A stretch of 64,000 nt of DNA from Tetmemena sp. SeJ-2015 (GCA_027382625.1 JAJKFJ010022654.1:41574-105573), one strand, 5' to 3'. Positions 51,942-63,300 are shown, counted from the stretch's first letter. Notes: generated by a model not told the origin, from the letters alone. Translations and numbers: made by a program.

Positions 51942-53664
51942 TCATTATATTTCCTATTATAAAAAAATTAAGATAATAATTTCTTTGATTTTTTTAATTA
52001 TCAAAAGCTTTTTCATAGTCTAAAAGAGAACGTATGTATTTTAGAATAACTGATTTTATTTCTACTGGCCACTCATATTATTTTTGCTAAGCTATTTCAG
52101 TTATTTGATAGTTTTAATTTATAAGCACACCTATTAGGATTCCTTCATTTTATTCTGCTATTGAATTATTTCACTCCATTTTTAGAAATAGAATCTCACT
52201 GAAAATATTCTATTCGAAGATCCAAGCTTTAAAATCTTTATGAGTTGATATCCTTTTTACTACTCCTCTACTAGGTTATTCTGCATATTTTCAAACATAT
52301 TATATGTCTATGATATTAAATTAGCTTTGATTCTAGTAACGAATTCTCTTTTTAAATTAATTTCTCTTTTCTCGATAATTTGAACTAATTTAAAAACTCT
52401 TTGCTGTAAATCTAGATAGTTGTTTTGTGAATTATTTTTAAGCTTATGAGTTATCATTTTGGAAGTATAATCTTGTATTTTAGAGAAAGATCTAGAAAGT
52501 TACATTTCTATCAAAGTTTTCCTTAATATCTTTTCGAATAGAATTGTTTTTTACTAAAGCCTGGTGTAAATATTTTTTCTCTTTAACTGATCAGTTTCTT
52601 ATTATTATTCCTCTTCTAAAATAATGTTCAGTAAAGGTTGAGAATTATTCACTTAAGACAAATCAAGAATTGGTTCTTCTACTATAACAGTCTCCTAAAT
52701 ATTAATTTCATTTAAAATGCTAAAATAAGCACCTTAAATAAATAAGTCTCCTAAATCTAAATGCTCTTCTGAATTACTTGACTTTCTTGGATTTGATTAA
52801 TTTCGTTTAAAGAAGTAGTTTAATTCATTTCATTTTCTGTTAAGTTTTATGTTCCAAATATTTCAGATTATTTTTGAGGAGATGTTTTCTATTCTTCTAT
52901 AACAGATTCCATTTATTTTAAACTTGGAGGCAAATCAGCTTCATTATTTCCATCTTAGTTTTCATCTTCTCCTCCACCAACTTTCAGCTGTAGCTTCTTG
53001 AGGAAACTAGGAGGCGCCATCTGCTTTTTGCCTTTTTGCTTGGCTCTCTGCTTGCCTGGAGCATAGCTTGGCTTTTTGACTTCTTCAATTTGGCTTATTT
53101 GTAACTATTCTTCTATAATTTGACTATTATCGGGCTATTAAGAACTCTCTTATATTTAATTAGATTAAGTTTAGTCAGTTGATTAATTTTCAGGTACTTT
53201 TGAGAGAGTAAGATTTTTCATTTAGAAGCCTAACTTTTTGGGAAGCTAGAGCTTAGAACTTATATATAAATTAATATATTTAACTTGAGGCAGTATCTGC
53301 TTCGAGAGTATTTTTTGCTACTAGATTTAAAGAGCTATCTTATTCACTTATTTTATCTTGAGTCATTTGATTATCAGCAAACTTATCCTTGAGTGTGAGA
53401 ATAGCCTCTGTCTAAGGCTTTTCTATCTTTGTTAGGGAGTTTTCAATCACAATTTGCTTGTAGTCAGGTTTAGCCTTGATATGGTTGGATAACTTCATTA
53501 TCCCGTAAAATCCTTCCTTAAGTCTTCTCATCTCTACATCCTACAAAAATAATCATCATCAGTAAATTAGAGATATTCTAAATCGCTTAGGAATAAGTAA
53601 AATGAATTACATCTATACTATTGAGGAGAAGCTTCACAAGTTAGCTTGAGTATTTTGACGACAT
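51942..53664 (-). CDS. Gln-rich coiled-coil protein, function unknown
   Basis: The ATG at 53664 begins MSSKYSSQLVKLLLNSIDVE, continued by MRRLKEGFYGIMKLSNHIKA after a 73-bp IES is removed. A Gln/Ser/Lys-rich middle follows (SYAPGKQRAKQKGKKQMAPP near 53050), then an acidic linker and a long Gln/Lys/Glu helical region rich in TAA/TAG-coded Gln, ending at TGA 51942-51944. Two IESs (53257, 53535) are well supported by direct repeats and frame. One FxxW element (RFYFQKWSEII near 52180) recalls the Sfi1-type motif of the neighbouring gene, but a single copy means little. I do not recognise the N-terminal domain. It is divergent from the REI1-like locus with only about 75 bases between them, unusually tight. 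Confidence 0.65.
53257..53281. other. IES, 25 bp, pointer AACTT (coiled-coil gene)
   Basis: AACTT at 53257-53261 and 53282-53286. On the minus strand, excision joins LEADTASS to SKLQLPKKLGFQMKNL, replacing a frame that would be lost 25 bases on. Confidence 0.8.
53535..53607. other. IES, 73 bp, pointer TACATC (coiled-coil gene)
   Basis: TACATC at 53535-53540 and 53608-53613. Excision joins the first 18 codons to ..DVEMRRLKEGFYG in frame. The segment also has GT..AG ends on the minus strand, so an intron is an alternative reading with an equivalent product. Confidence 0.65.
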
Positions 53665-53739
53665 TTCTCTATAAAATTTAAATTATACTTTATCTCCATT
53701 CCTATATTTCAAATATCCTTCTAAGCTAACTTCAAGGAC

Positions 53740-54743
53740 TTTCAAAATGTGAGTCAAGATTAGAAAAGTGGAAGTGAAGTTCGAAACCACGAAAGGCCAG
53801 ATATTGGAGATGAAGGTTGGGAAGAAATAGACATAGAAGATGCTAATGAAGATGAGCTCTCAATCAAAAATCATCAGGCTTAACTTCAAAACTTAATGAA
53901 TACTCCTCAGAAAAGTTTTTCTTAATCTACTCTATGACTTAAGTTAGGTGAGTGAAGCAGAGGAAGAAGGATTTTCTATAATTTCAGATGACAAGTAAAG
54001 CAGCAGTTAACAACCTACCGCTTCTCTAGCTTCACTGTCTCAAATTGACAGCGTTCAGGAAGCTTCTGCTAGCAACCCTAGTTAATCCAACCATGCCTTC
54101 AGTGTCTACACTGTCGAGAAATCTGCTTCAGATCAGTTCACCTAAATCAATCCAGATTCTAACACTACTATAGTCAATGGAAACCCGACTATAAGCTCTA
54201 GATAAAACTTACAGACCGCCTTTGATAATTCAGGATATGTACAAGGAAAAGATAAGGTTAACAAGAATATTGAAATTGGAATAAACTTGCAAAACAAGTT
54301 TTGTGAAGAGAGTGTAAGCTCAATTAAAGGCCCTACTTAAGACACTAGAGGACTTTCTAGAGCCGAGGCCTGGCAGAGAATAAACTTGAGACAACCCGAG
54401 TTGCTCGAAACAGGAGAAATCAGACTCCCTAGTGGAAGAATGTAAGCAAGATGATTTTCTAATTTCATCTTTTAGTATCGGCTGCAGAGATATGAAGCAC
54501 ATCTACAAGCAAAGATTCAAGCCTGAAGACACCAGAGACGCGGTCCTTGTAGCTAAACTTTCACTTGAATATAGAGAGCTTAAGTGCATTGCAGGTGGAG
54601 ACGAGCGCACTCTGCTAAAGAATGACGCACTTGCAAATGAAGTTTTAAAAGTCAAGCAGAGGCAAATGAAAGTACAAGCAAACTAGACCACTCAAGTTTC
54701 TAAGAAGATTGGTCGTTCTGCAATACTAAAGCCTTGCTACTGA
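53740..54743 (+). CDS. REI1/ZNF622-like protein, 5' part and zinc fingers missing
   Basis: REI1/ZNF622 is a cytoplasmic pre-60S ribosome maturation factor with four C2H2 zinc fingers and a conserved basic C-terminal block. Here the acidic linker (DIGDEGWEEIDIEDANEDE near 53805-53860) and the C-terminal block (EIRLPSGRIIGCRDMKHIYK, then QRF, about 54415-54510) are present, split by a 34-nt intron at about 54448-54481 (GTAAGC..TTTTAG). Coding continues to TGA at 54741-54743. In the reading frame there is no ATG between the stop at 53656 and 53750, and no C2H2 finger is encoded in the roughly 1 kb available. Upstream space is taken by the opposite-strand gene. So the start and finger segments are either on another locus (scrambled gene) or lost. 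Family assignment rests on the LPSGxxxGxRxMxxxYKQRF block. The middle (54000-54300) is Ser/Gln-rich and not recognisable. Confidence 0.6.
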
Positions 54744-54956
54744 AGCTCATATATAGATAATTATATTTTTATTCTTGTTAGAGCATAATAATCTATAATT
54801 AAATACAGGCTGAAGCACTGATGAACAAATGATAAGTGGATAAGCAAATCAAGATATATAAATAATATTTAATCAAAGAGTCGTGAAAGAGCATCAAAGA
54901 GCGAAACTATCACAAGCAAAATCTTATAAAAGGAAACGAATAAGGAACCAAATAGA

Positions 54957-57712
54957 ATGGATCACAATTATCAACATGATTTCGATCATCATGAAATCTA
55001 GTAGCAAATAAGTACTCATAGAATTTCCATGTTTAATAACTTTTGAAATATAGAGTTTAACTAAAAAGTGCAGAGCTAAAAGTCAGAGGATAAAATTTAG
55101 GAAGTCAAAAATTAAGGACCTGAAATTTTCTATTATAGAGTTAAAGATGGAGATTCTTTGATTAGACTCTCATTTATGTTCGACATGAATCTCTAATTTT
55201 TGCAAAATCTAAACGAAATCTCTACAGATTCTATCCTTTTCCCTGGCTAACTAATCAAAATAGTGAACAGAAATCCACATAATTAGTATTTGCTGATTTC
55301 TCAATCTGAAATCGATGATGCAGGAAGCAAAGAAGATAAAATGGATGACGGCAATGGTGAAATTACTAATATCACTTAAAGCACCTAAGTTTAGTCAATG
55401 AATTCGAAGGTACAACCCTTTATATTAAATGACGTTTATGTTTAGGCTCAAGATAACTCTTAATCGAATGGAGCTTTCGATTTTTCAAACTCTAGCAATT
55501 TGGATGCACACCTTAATGATCCAGCTCTTTCTCGAGCTCATACTGATACAGAAAGCCTCATTAATGAAGGACACTCGCAGTCACATTATATCCATAGCAC
55601 TTAGCAAAGCCTCGATGCTGCTAGTTTAAACCGAGGCTAGAGCACTTTCCTAAAAGTTAATACGGCTAATTCTAAAGGGGGTGCTTTTAGCAGAAAAGGC
55701 TCGGCATAGCCAAAATCTCCAGCGAATAAGGCTTTGAATTAGGATGATATCACCTCAGAGTTCCAGAAATTGTAGAGTAAGCAGCCATTTTAAGAATCAT
55801 AGAACTCTAATTATAGTGGGATATCAGCACATTTAAGAGCAATTTTAAAAAGCTCAAAAGAAGGAAGAGAATGATATTTTGAGATTGTTTGGCAAGCTTA
55901 CTCAGCAACTAAATCAGAACAGTTAGCTATCAGAGATAGATAAGATTTAGCTGCAGTACTTCATCGACCACTAATCAGATAAGATTAAAAGTAAGCGAAT
56001 TCTAGTAGCGCAGCCTCTTCTAATATCACATTTATAGGTGAGAGCTATTATTGTACTTCAAATGGAAAAGTTAAAGGAGTCTTTACGCTAACTGAGCACC
56101 TCATCATTTTAATTTAATCCAGTTTATTTATGATATGATTGAATTTTTGACCCTATAAAATGCTAAGAGAATGATTAGTTTGTAAGTATTGCAATCGAAA
56201 TTACAATTATTAATCGCCACGTGTAGAAAAACCTGCAGCAATATCAGTCTATAATTGATATACAAGATATTGTTTCGTGCCAAAAGATAAGGACTGAGAA
56301 TCAGACAGCTTAGTATATTTAAGATCCTGAAGTCAAAAAGTATTATTTATTTGAGTTTATTAATATGATTGTTTGTACTACAAATACGACTACTTCATTC
56401 AAATCAACTTGGCTCAAACTGATGGACTTAACTATTAGCAAGTCTTAAAAGCTTCCTCTTTCAACCATGACCAAGACATAAATTCTAATCATTTCTCTAA
56501 CTCAACTCCCCCTACCACTAGCCTCCTTTCAAAATAAACTGAAGAAGTCAAGCAAGAAGAGCAAAACAAATTTACATATCTTATTATAAATAGACATAGG
56601 ATAGTTCTAGCTAACATCATCAGGTCTTCCATAAGAAATCAGTGCTGCCAGTTGCAATTGTATTCTTCCGATTCTCTCACAGAGATAAAGCAAATAATCC
56701 TCTCACTAACAAAAAGCAAAAGTTAATTACAGAGGGGATATATTAGGCACTTCTAAACTATATAGAAAAGAACTCAAGAAAATCTGCACCTTCCTCATCT
56801 AAACAGCTAGATGCTATAGTGCAGTCATCGACCTCAGTTAAATTCTTCGACGCTTTGCAGCACGGAGAGAGATTGCCTACTAGTTTGGAAGATCATATGC
56901 AGAAGCAGCATTATAATAAGTCCACCTTCGTCAGTAAGTTATTTATAATAGCAAAGTCTGGCGGTAAAATTAGTTAAATAAGGATAGATAGATTAAATTA
57001 TCATTATAAAAATTGGCCAAACCCAATGAAATGTTCTTTAACTTCTAAGTATAGTTTCTGCATCTCTGCCTGAGTTCAAAACTATAATGAAGAATAAGTC
57101 AGAGATAGTTGATGAGGCTAGCAGGAAATTAATAACTTATTTCCTTCCTGGACTGATCAGGTAAACATGCGGTGACTGATGCTGTTTTTAGGATGAGAGA
57201 ATGGCGTCTTTTGTACTCTATTTCCCAAGATGGTGTGTCTATGCATACTTTCTACCAATGCCTTAGAAATAGAGATAACACACTTCTTTTGATCAAAGAT
57301 GAATACGACCATGTGTTTGGAGCTTACTAATTCATCTAATTTGTTTTAATGTTAATAATTACTTACTGTTGCGAGGAATGGCGAAATAGAGCGGGCTTCT
57401 ATGGCAGAGGAGAGAGTTTCGTTTTTCAATTTGAGCATGATGAGGATGGAGAGGGAGATATTGAGGTCTTCTCCTACACTGGCAAAAACGAACGTATTCA
57501 GTACTCAGATGAGAACTCTATCATAATCGGTGGAGGAGGAAGGTAAGAAAGATTATGAAGGTTAAACTAATTTTAGTGCTGCAATATTTGTGACTGACTA
57601 TTTTAAGAATGGCAGATCAGGAAGGAGTGATACCTTCGATAATGAACCCCTCTCTAAGAATGAGAATTTCACTTGCAAGCTCTTCGAAGTATGGGGCTTC
57701 GACTTTATTTGA
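54957..57712 (+). CDS. LysM-TLDc domain protein (OXR1/NCOA7-like)
   Basis: TLDc proteins of the OXR1/NCOA7 group protect against oxidative stress and bind the V-ATPase; LysM plus TLDc is the classic OXR1 layout. The candidate start is 54957 (MDHNYQHDFDHHE). A LysM domain follows (YYRVKDGDSLIRLSFMFDMN, then ILFPGQLIKIV, about 55130-55270). A long Ser/Gln-rich linker runs to about 57100. The TLDc domain occupies about 57190-57712: WRLLYSISQDGVSMHTFYQC, DEYDHVFGAY, FYGRGESFVFQF, NSIIIGGGG, and DTFDNEPLS..LFEVWGFDFI, ending in TGA at 57710-57712. An IES at 57323 sits inside the domain. Near 57540-57548 a four-base excess breaks the frame after the GGGG turn; without it the protein continues normally. 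A cytosolic or vacuolar role is inferred from the family. Confidence 0.88.
57323..57361. other. IES, 39 bp, pointer CTTACT (TLDc gene)
   Basis: CTTACT at 57323-57328 and 57362-57367. Excision gives DHVFGAYCCEEWRNRAGFYG, the expected continuous TLDc sequence. The insert is hydrophobic nonsense without TGA. Confidence 0.88.
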
Positions 57713-57851
57713 CCACTTAATAGTTGCTCTTTAGCTTGTGGTCATTTAAAATATCAAATCTCAAATCTATTCTCTATAATTTCTTAATCAACTATACACT
57801 CAACTTTTCAGATTAATTCTTAAGAATTTTCAATAACAAAAAAATGTAAAA

Positions 57852-58705
57852 TCAGTTTTAATTTAAACTTTCCTCTATAGTATAATAACCCCCACTTAGC
57901 TATGCACTCCTATTTAAGGCTTCTTTATGCCTAACTTTATCTCTTGCTTAGCTTCCTGCACTATTGATAAAAGTCCTCTTAAAAGCTTGATTATGAGAAA
58001 TACTCCCGCCATCTAAATAGCATATTTAATTAAATTGAGGTTGAGATTAAGATTTAAGTTAAGATAAGGCTTTGCCATTTCTGAAGTTTGCTAGATCTGA
58101 GAAGTGAACTACCTTTGAGCCTACTGTTTTGGAGTTGTAGAGGTTCTTTGTGAAATAGTTCCGGGAGTTGCATTTAAGGAAATTGTTCTTCCTCCAGAAC
58201 CATTTGATTAATCAAATCACAAGATTAATTACAATAAATTAATGCCTTGTGCTAATGTAAGCCATCCTTGTGTAGTTATTTTGATTATTCATTTTCCCTG
58301 GAATTTAATTGGCATTTTAAGGAGTACTTCCTTTGCTTTTGTTTTAAATCAAGTAAATAATTTAATAAAAATAAGATATTAAAAATAAATAACTTCTGCA
58401 TTTTTTTGTGCAACTAATGCTTAATTAATTTCATGCAGATATATTTAATTTTTAACTTGAAAAATGAATTAAAAAGAATCTTTTATCTTCAAATTTAAAA
58501 TGAAAAGAAACTAGAAAGCAGAGAATTGATTTTAATTGTTTGTGAATCTGATTTGATTATAGTCTCTGTAAGTATTGTCAATTGAAGAATAGTCTATTGA
58601 CTATATGGATGGCCTTGCTTGCGTTGCTCTTTTTTAAGGAACTTACAAATCTGTCTGTCTTCGTTCTTATCTATCATGTATCGTACTCTCCTCCAGAGAA
58701 CCCAT
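57852..58705 (-). CDS. Small Ser/Thr/Gln-rich protein, unknown
   Basis: Not recognised. The ATG at 58705 gives MGSLEESTIHDRQERRQTDL and the frame stays open to ..YRDYNQIR near 58550. After a probable IES of about 250 bases, coding resumes near 58190 (SGGRTISLNATPGTISQRTS), passes an Asn/Leu repeat, and, after removal of a 17-bp IES at 58014, continues DGGSISHNQAFKRTFINSAG to TGA at 57852-57854. Composition is that of an unstructured basic protein of perhaps 180 residues. All three minus frames are open around 58050-58190, so the join at 58200/58550 is uncertain. It is tail-to-tail with the TLDc gene (139-base gap). Confidence 0.5.
58014..58030. other. Possible very short IES, 17 bp, pointer TAAAT
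   Basis: TAAAT at 58014-58018 and 58031-58035. Excision joins an Asn/Leu repeat to DGGSISHNQAFKR in one frame. The 17-bp length is near or below what is usual, and TAAAT is common in this AT-rich DNA, so support is moderate. Confidence 0.45.
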
Positions 58706-58801
58706 AGTTGCAAGAATTTCTCCTCCTTTATAAATCACGCTGTTCAATTAAAACTATTTATAAAAATATAAACATTTTGTAAAACAATAAAATTAAAAGC
58801 C

Positions 58802-59500
58802 TCAATTATTTAAGGAACTTTTTTATATATCCTTATTAAAAAAGGTTATGTTAGGTTCCGGCTAATTAGCATACTGCTGAAGCATCATAGTTCTATTCAA
58901 ATCTTAATTGAAAGTGCTTCCATTTGGATCTCTTTGACTCTAGTTATTTCCGAATACTACTTGCTGACTCTGAGCCCAACCTTGTATGGCTTTTTAAACT
59001 TCCAGTTTCATTTGACCTCCCAAATTATTATTCTAATCAACTTCCAAATCTCAAACAAATAACTCTACATTAGATATCAGAAATCTCTGTTGGGGTTAGG
59101 CATTTACTGCGATTCATTATATTTATCTTGGGCATCTAAAATATCTCTCCTAAGTTCACCTTCAATTATCTCACTTCCCTGGACGATAGTATTGAATCTA
59201 TTTATTTTCTCGAATGCGTGAACTCTAGGTGAGTGCTTGGCAGTTTAAATAACTCTCTAGGGGGTATCGCCAAGAACAAAAGCATTATTGCTCAATTGGG
59301 TGGCTTATTTTTTTTAAAATTTGGCTCATTCTTTTCTTAAAAGGATGTTTTTAAACCTGAGCATGATTGTCGCCCTATGGCTGGGTATTGTTGCTAATAA
59401 TCTAAGTTTTCTAGGATGAATCAAATGTCTGTTTCTCAAAGGGCGAACGCTTCTAGATCACAGACTTATTCCAACGCTTCGAAGTGTTCTATAATTGAAA
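58802..59500 (-). CDS. Small unidentified protein
   Basis: Not recognised. The minus strand is open from about 59480 (SVIQKRSPFEKQTFDSSQKT) through RVIQTAKHSPRVHAFEKINR (about 59250) and GELRRDILDAQDKYNESQ (about 59130). After a 35-bp IES at 59046 it continues NRDLEVDQNNNLGGQMKLEV to TGA at 58802-58804. A +/-1 change in an A8 run at about 59313-59320 is needed to connect the first two blocks. The product, about 200 residues, is polar and partly helical. No ATG in the right frame was fixed. It lies about 100 bases upstream of the start of the previous small minus-strand gene. Confidence 0.5.
59046..59080. other. IES, 35 bp, pointer AAATCTC
   Basis: AAATCTC at 59046-59052 and 59081-59087. Excision on the minus strand removes a TGA and joins QQMPNPNRD to LEVDQNNNLGGQMKLEV. 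Confidence 0.8.
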
Positions 59501-60398
59501 TCAAATATTAAAATAAGCATTATATTTAACACAAAAAAGACAACTTAGCAATAAATATAATTAAAAAATTATTAAGTTAAAAAAATAAAACCATGCACTT
59601 ATTCAGTGAAAATTTGTAGGATTCTTAACAAACTTTTTAACTTTATTTAAACTAAACTAATCTTTAAAACCAAAAAACTCTCAAACATAATCCAAATGGC
59701 TTTTATACAGCAGCAATTTAAAAGCTTATCTATTAAATTTATTTTGCAAAATAAACTGTTCTAATTTTCTATTTTGAAACTTTACTATTTAAGCTCTGCT
59801 CCCTATAATGTATTTTACAAATTAACTTGATTATGTTATTATTTTCTGTCTTGTAATGTTATTTCGTTCTTCATAATTCCTTAGTCAGAACTTGCTATAA
59901 TTTGAGAACTACCCCGAGGCTAAGACTGCACTAAGTTAGAGGAAAATTAATCTTCGGAAAAAATATTTGGGAAAAAACCCTTTTTTTTTTTTAAAAAAAT
60001 TAAAATAAAACTTTTTCAATTTAATTAATACATGTACATTTTAATCTTTTTTAGAATTAAAAATATTTTTTCTTAGTAAACTAAGAGTTTATATAAATCC
60101 ATAGCACATTATGATTAATATGATATTTTATTGATATATAAAATATAGATAAGATATATTGCAAATAAAATAGCCCAAAATATTTTCTATGCCTCCAATC
60201 ATTTATTAAATGTGATTCGAAGCTCTTCTGATCGGTACAGTTTGCTAATACTGTAGAGCGAGAGATTCAAATTTTTAGTTCATTGATGTTGAGTTCGGAT
60301 ATTAAACTCCATTTATATTGAATGGCTAGAATTAATATAGAAATTTAAAGTGTAAGTTAAGTTCAGAGTGAATAATTAATTCTAATGAGAGAGTAATA
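59501..60398. other. AT-rich gene-free region with homopolymer tract
   Basis: About 900 bases, no convincing frame. At about 59960-60010 there is GGGAAAAAACCC followed by T13 and A7 runs, the same style of homopolymer DNA as in the 1004-bp IES further on. Likely germline-limited spacer. Confidence 0.5.
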
Positions 60399-63300
60399 TC
60401 ATTTTTCTAAAGATATAGTTAGTGAAGTCTAAAATTAAATAAAACTTAAATTAACAGTTTTCTCGAATAAGAAAGAGAGAGTTTGTTTTTGAATTATTTA
60501 TTACTCTATAATAACTTTTCCTGCTTGAATTTAAGGTTTTACTAATGCGAGAGTATTCATATTTTAGATAAATATTTTTCTTCTACGTGAATTTCCATTT
60601 TAAATTCCATTAGAGTTAGCTTACTGAGTCTATGGTCTGTTAAATAAATGAACAAACAAAATGTTCAACTAAGAATAATCTGCGAAAGAAACAGAGCTTC
60701 CAAGATTTAAAAGTATTCTGTTATGATTTGGCATATTAATTTCATTCGCTTAACTGAGAGGATAAAAACTCATCATTTAGGCTTAAGCTGCACTTCCACT
60801 GTTTATATGTGTTTCTAATTGAGAACTTGCTTTATTATGAATGTCTTAAGGTTTATTTGTTGCATTATTTGGTGAGTAAGACCCATACCTAATCTTTTGC
60901 AAAAATTCTTTTCCTGAAAGCATTGAATCGTTATTAAGTGGACCTCTCATAATCGGATTCATATCTTGAGGCAATAAACCAAGACCTGATTAGACATCAT
61001 GAAGAAAGTATTGATCCACTCAAAAGGTGGCTGCCTAGATTTTATTAAGGATCACTTATCAATACTATTTAGTGCTAATCTATATTGAAAAATTTTATTA
61101 TATGCATTATAAAATTAATTAATCCTTAAGCTTGGGTACTGAAATAATTTTAACTTTGTCCTTGTCGAATGGTGGATCTATTCGTCCCTCTTCTTTTGTT
61201 CTAGGCTGATGTTCATAGTAGTAGACCTTTTCAAAATTTAATTCTCTAAATGTGCTTTCCCTTAACTTAGGATTCTTAAGAATTTACTTGGCTACCTTGA
61301 CTTCAGTTTGAAGCACGGATATGTAATGACTTAACCTTTGCTCAATCTCATCCTTTATAGTAAGTTCCTAGTTCATATAGAATTTAATTAATTGATCAAA
61401 CTATCATGTGATTCTTGAAGTTAAACATGTTAGTGTTTGAATTTTTGAGAGTTTCCTTTAATTCTTTGATATCTGATTCATATTTGTGGACTAAATTAGC
61501 AACTTCATTTTTATGGGTGGACCTAATACTCATTAAATACTTAATTTATTAGGAATTAAAAAACAGGAATTTAAAGAAAAAATAAAATTTCTTTGAAAAA
61601 TTTAAAAAATTTAAAAATTTTTAAAACCTTCCAAAATTTTTTTTTTGGAAATGCTGAAAAAAATTTAAGTTTCCTAGTTTTGTTTTTTAAAATTTGGTGC
61701 TTTTAAATTGAAATTTAAATCTTAAATTTCTTTAAAATTTTGCAAAATAAAAACTGGGAAAATTTTTTGGGAAAAAAATTTAAAAATGAATTTACCCAAA
61801 TTTTTAATAAAAAATTTTTTTGGAATTTTTCTTTAGTTTAAAAAATTTTCCATTTTTAAAATTTTTAAAACTGCCAATCAGGCCTTTTGTTTTCCTTTAA
61901 AAATTTTTTAATTATTAATCTCTGATTGGCTATTTTTAAAAAATTTAGAGAGGGAAAGTTTTTTTTCATCGAAGGGGTTTTTACTTCAACGAATGTTTTT
62001 ACCTAATTTTAATGTCAAATTTTTAAAAATGAATCATTTCTAATTTCAAACTTATCGAAAAACTTTTCTAGATCTCAGTTTATTATAATTTTTAAAGGGG
62101 AAAACCTTTTTTAAAAATTTTTAAAATTTATATCTTCAATTTCAAACTGCCACTCATTTAATAAACTACAATAAGAAACTAGACCTCTCTTTAGCAACAG
62201 ACAATAAAAAAAGCTTGAAATGTGGAGTCCTAAATGATTTTAATTGTTGATTTTGTAATTGCAATTCTATTTTCTCAATACTTAATCGATTTAAAGTAAT
62301 TCACAGGCGTAACTACTTGATCAGTTGTGCCACGTCACCGCGAAAGCCCATCGTCAGTTAGTTAGTGATTACGCACTACCTCCCTTTATAGAGATGGAGG
62401 AGGATCTCTACGTGGTCTTGCCAATCTAGCTCCACTGATGTCGACCTGAAATCCACCGGCTTTCCCAGAGGTCACCGCAAAAACCCAACGTCCAATGCTG
62501 ATCAGGCTCGGAAAAGGGAGGAAAAATTAACAACCATTAAATACTTAAATTAAATTTTTATACTCTCGTTTATCAGCTTCACTTCTTTAAGTTACTCATT
62601 CAAAAGCGACACCTGGTTAGCCCAGTTTGTCATTATACCTTTCAAGTGCTCGATTTCAATATCTTAAAATTCCACATGATCCATGTACTTCTGAATCTCG
62701 TCTTTGTGGTCAATCTACAATTGTCTTAATTATTCAGCTAACTCTTTCTGCTCTTTGGATTTTCCCACAACTGCAGTAGCCCCCGATAATTGAGCATCCC
62801 TATATTAGGCATACTTACTTGGGTTCTCCTTAAGCTATAAATATACTATCTATAAAAGCTCTAGCTGTCTCTTTGTGTGACGAAGTTAAGTTCTCAGACT
62901 TGAAATTTCCCCTTCTTGCCACATTAAAACTTAGCACAGCTTCAAAGTCACAATTATAATTAAGAGTATTCTTATATATCACTGAAGCCCTTTTTGCTTG
63001 ATATTGTCTCAGTTCTTGGTATTAGCTTGCAGTAAACTATTACTCGTAAGTGAACTTAGTCCACAGCTCATTTCTCTTGCTTGTAAAGTTCACTCTAAAC
63101 TCCTCCTCTATTTTCCCTTTCATAGTCTTGAAATCCACGTCCAGTCTATTTTTCAAGTAATAATTAATTCGAGAAACTCTAATACAAAACTAATGATTGA
63201 AATTTACTTGACCTCTCCCTCAAGTTTTAATCTGATGGATTTCTCAAGTCTTAATTATTTTTCAAGCTACTGTTTTTAAATGAGAAGCTCGTGGAGATGA

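Larger units (their letters stand above)
61531..62534. other. Large IES, 1004 bp, pointer CATTAAATACTTAA
   Basis: The 14-bp direct repeat CATTAAATACTTAA lies at 61531-61544 and 62535-62548. On the minus strand, excision joins LKEVKLINESIKIQFKYLM to SIRSTHKNEVANLVHKYE with the heptad frame intact. The insert holds an A/T-homopolymer tract and a GC-rich island, both listed separately. It carries no recognisable gene. Confidence 0.88.

Noticed and set aside
59313..59332. IES with pointer AGCCA
   Set aside because: Excision between the AGCCA copies gives the wrong phase; a one-base difference in the A8 run explains the frame change more simply.
60210..60285. tRNA-like elements (ACAGT..ACTGT stem, GATTCAAAT)
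   Set aside because: The loop has eight bases, there is no acceptor stem and the D arm does not fold; chance similarity in AT-rich DNA.
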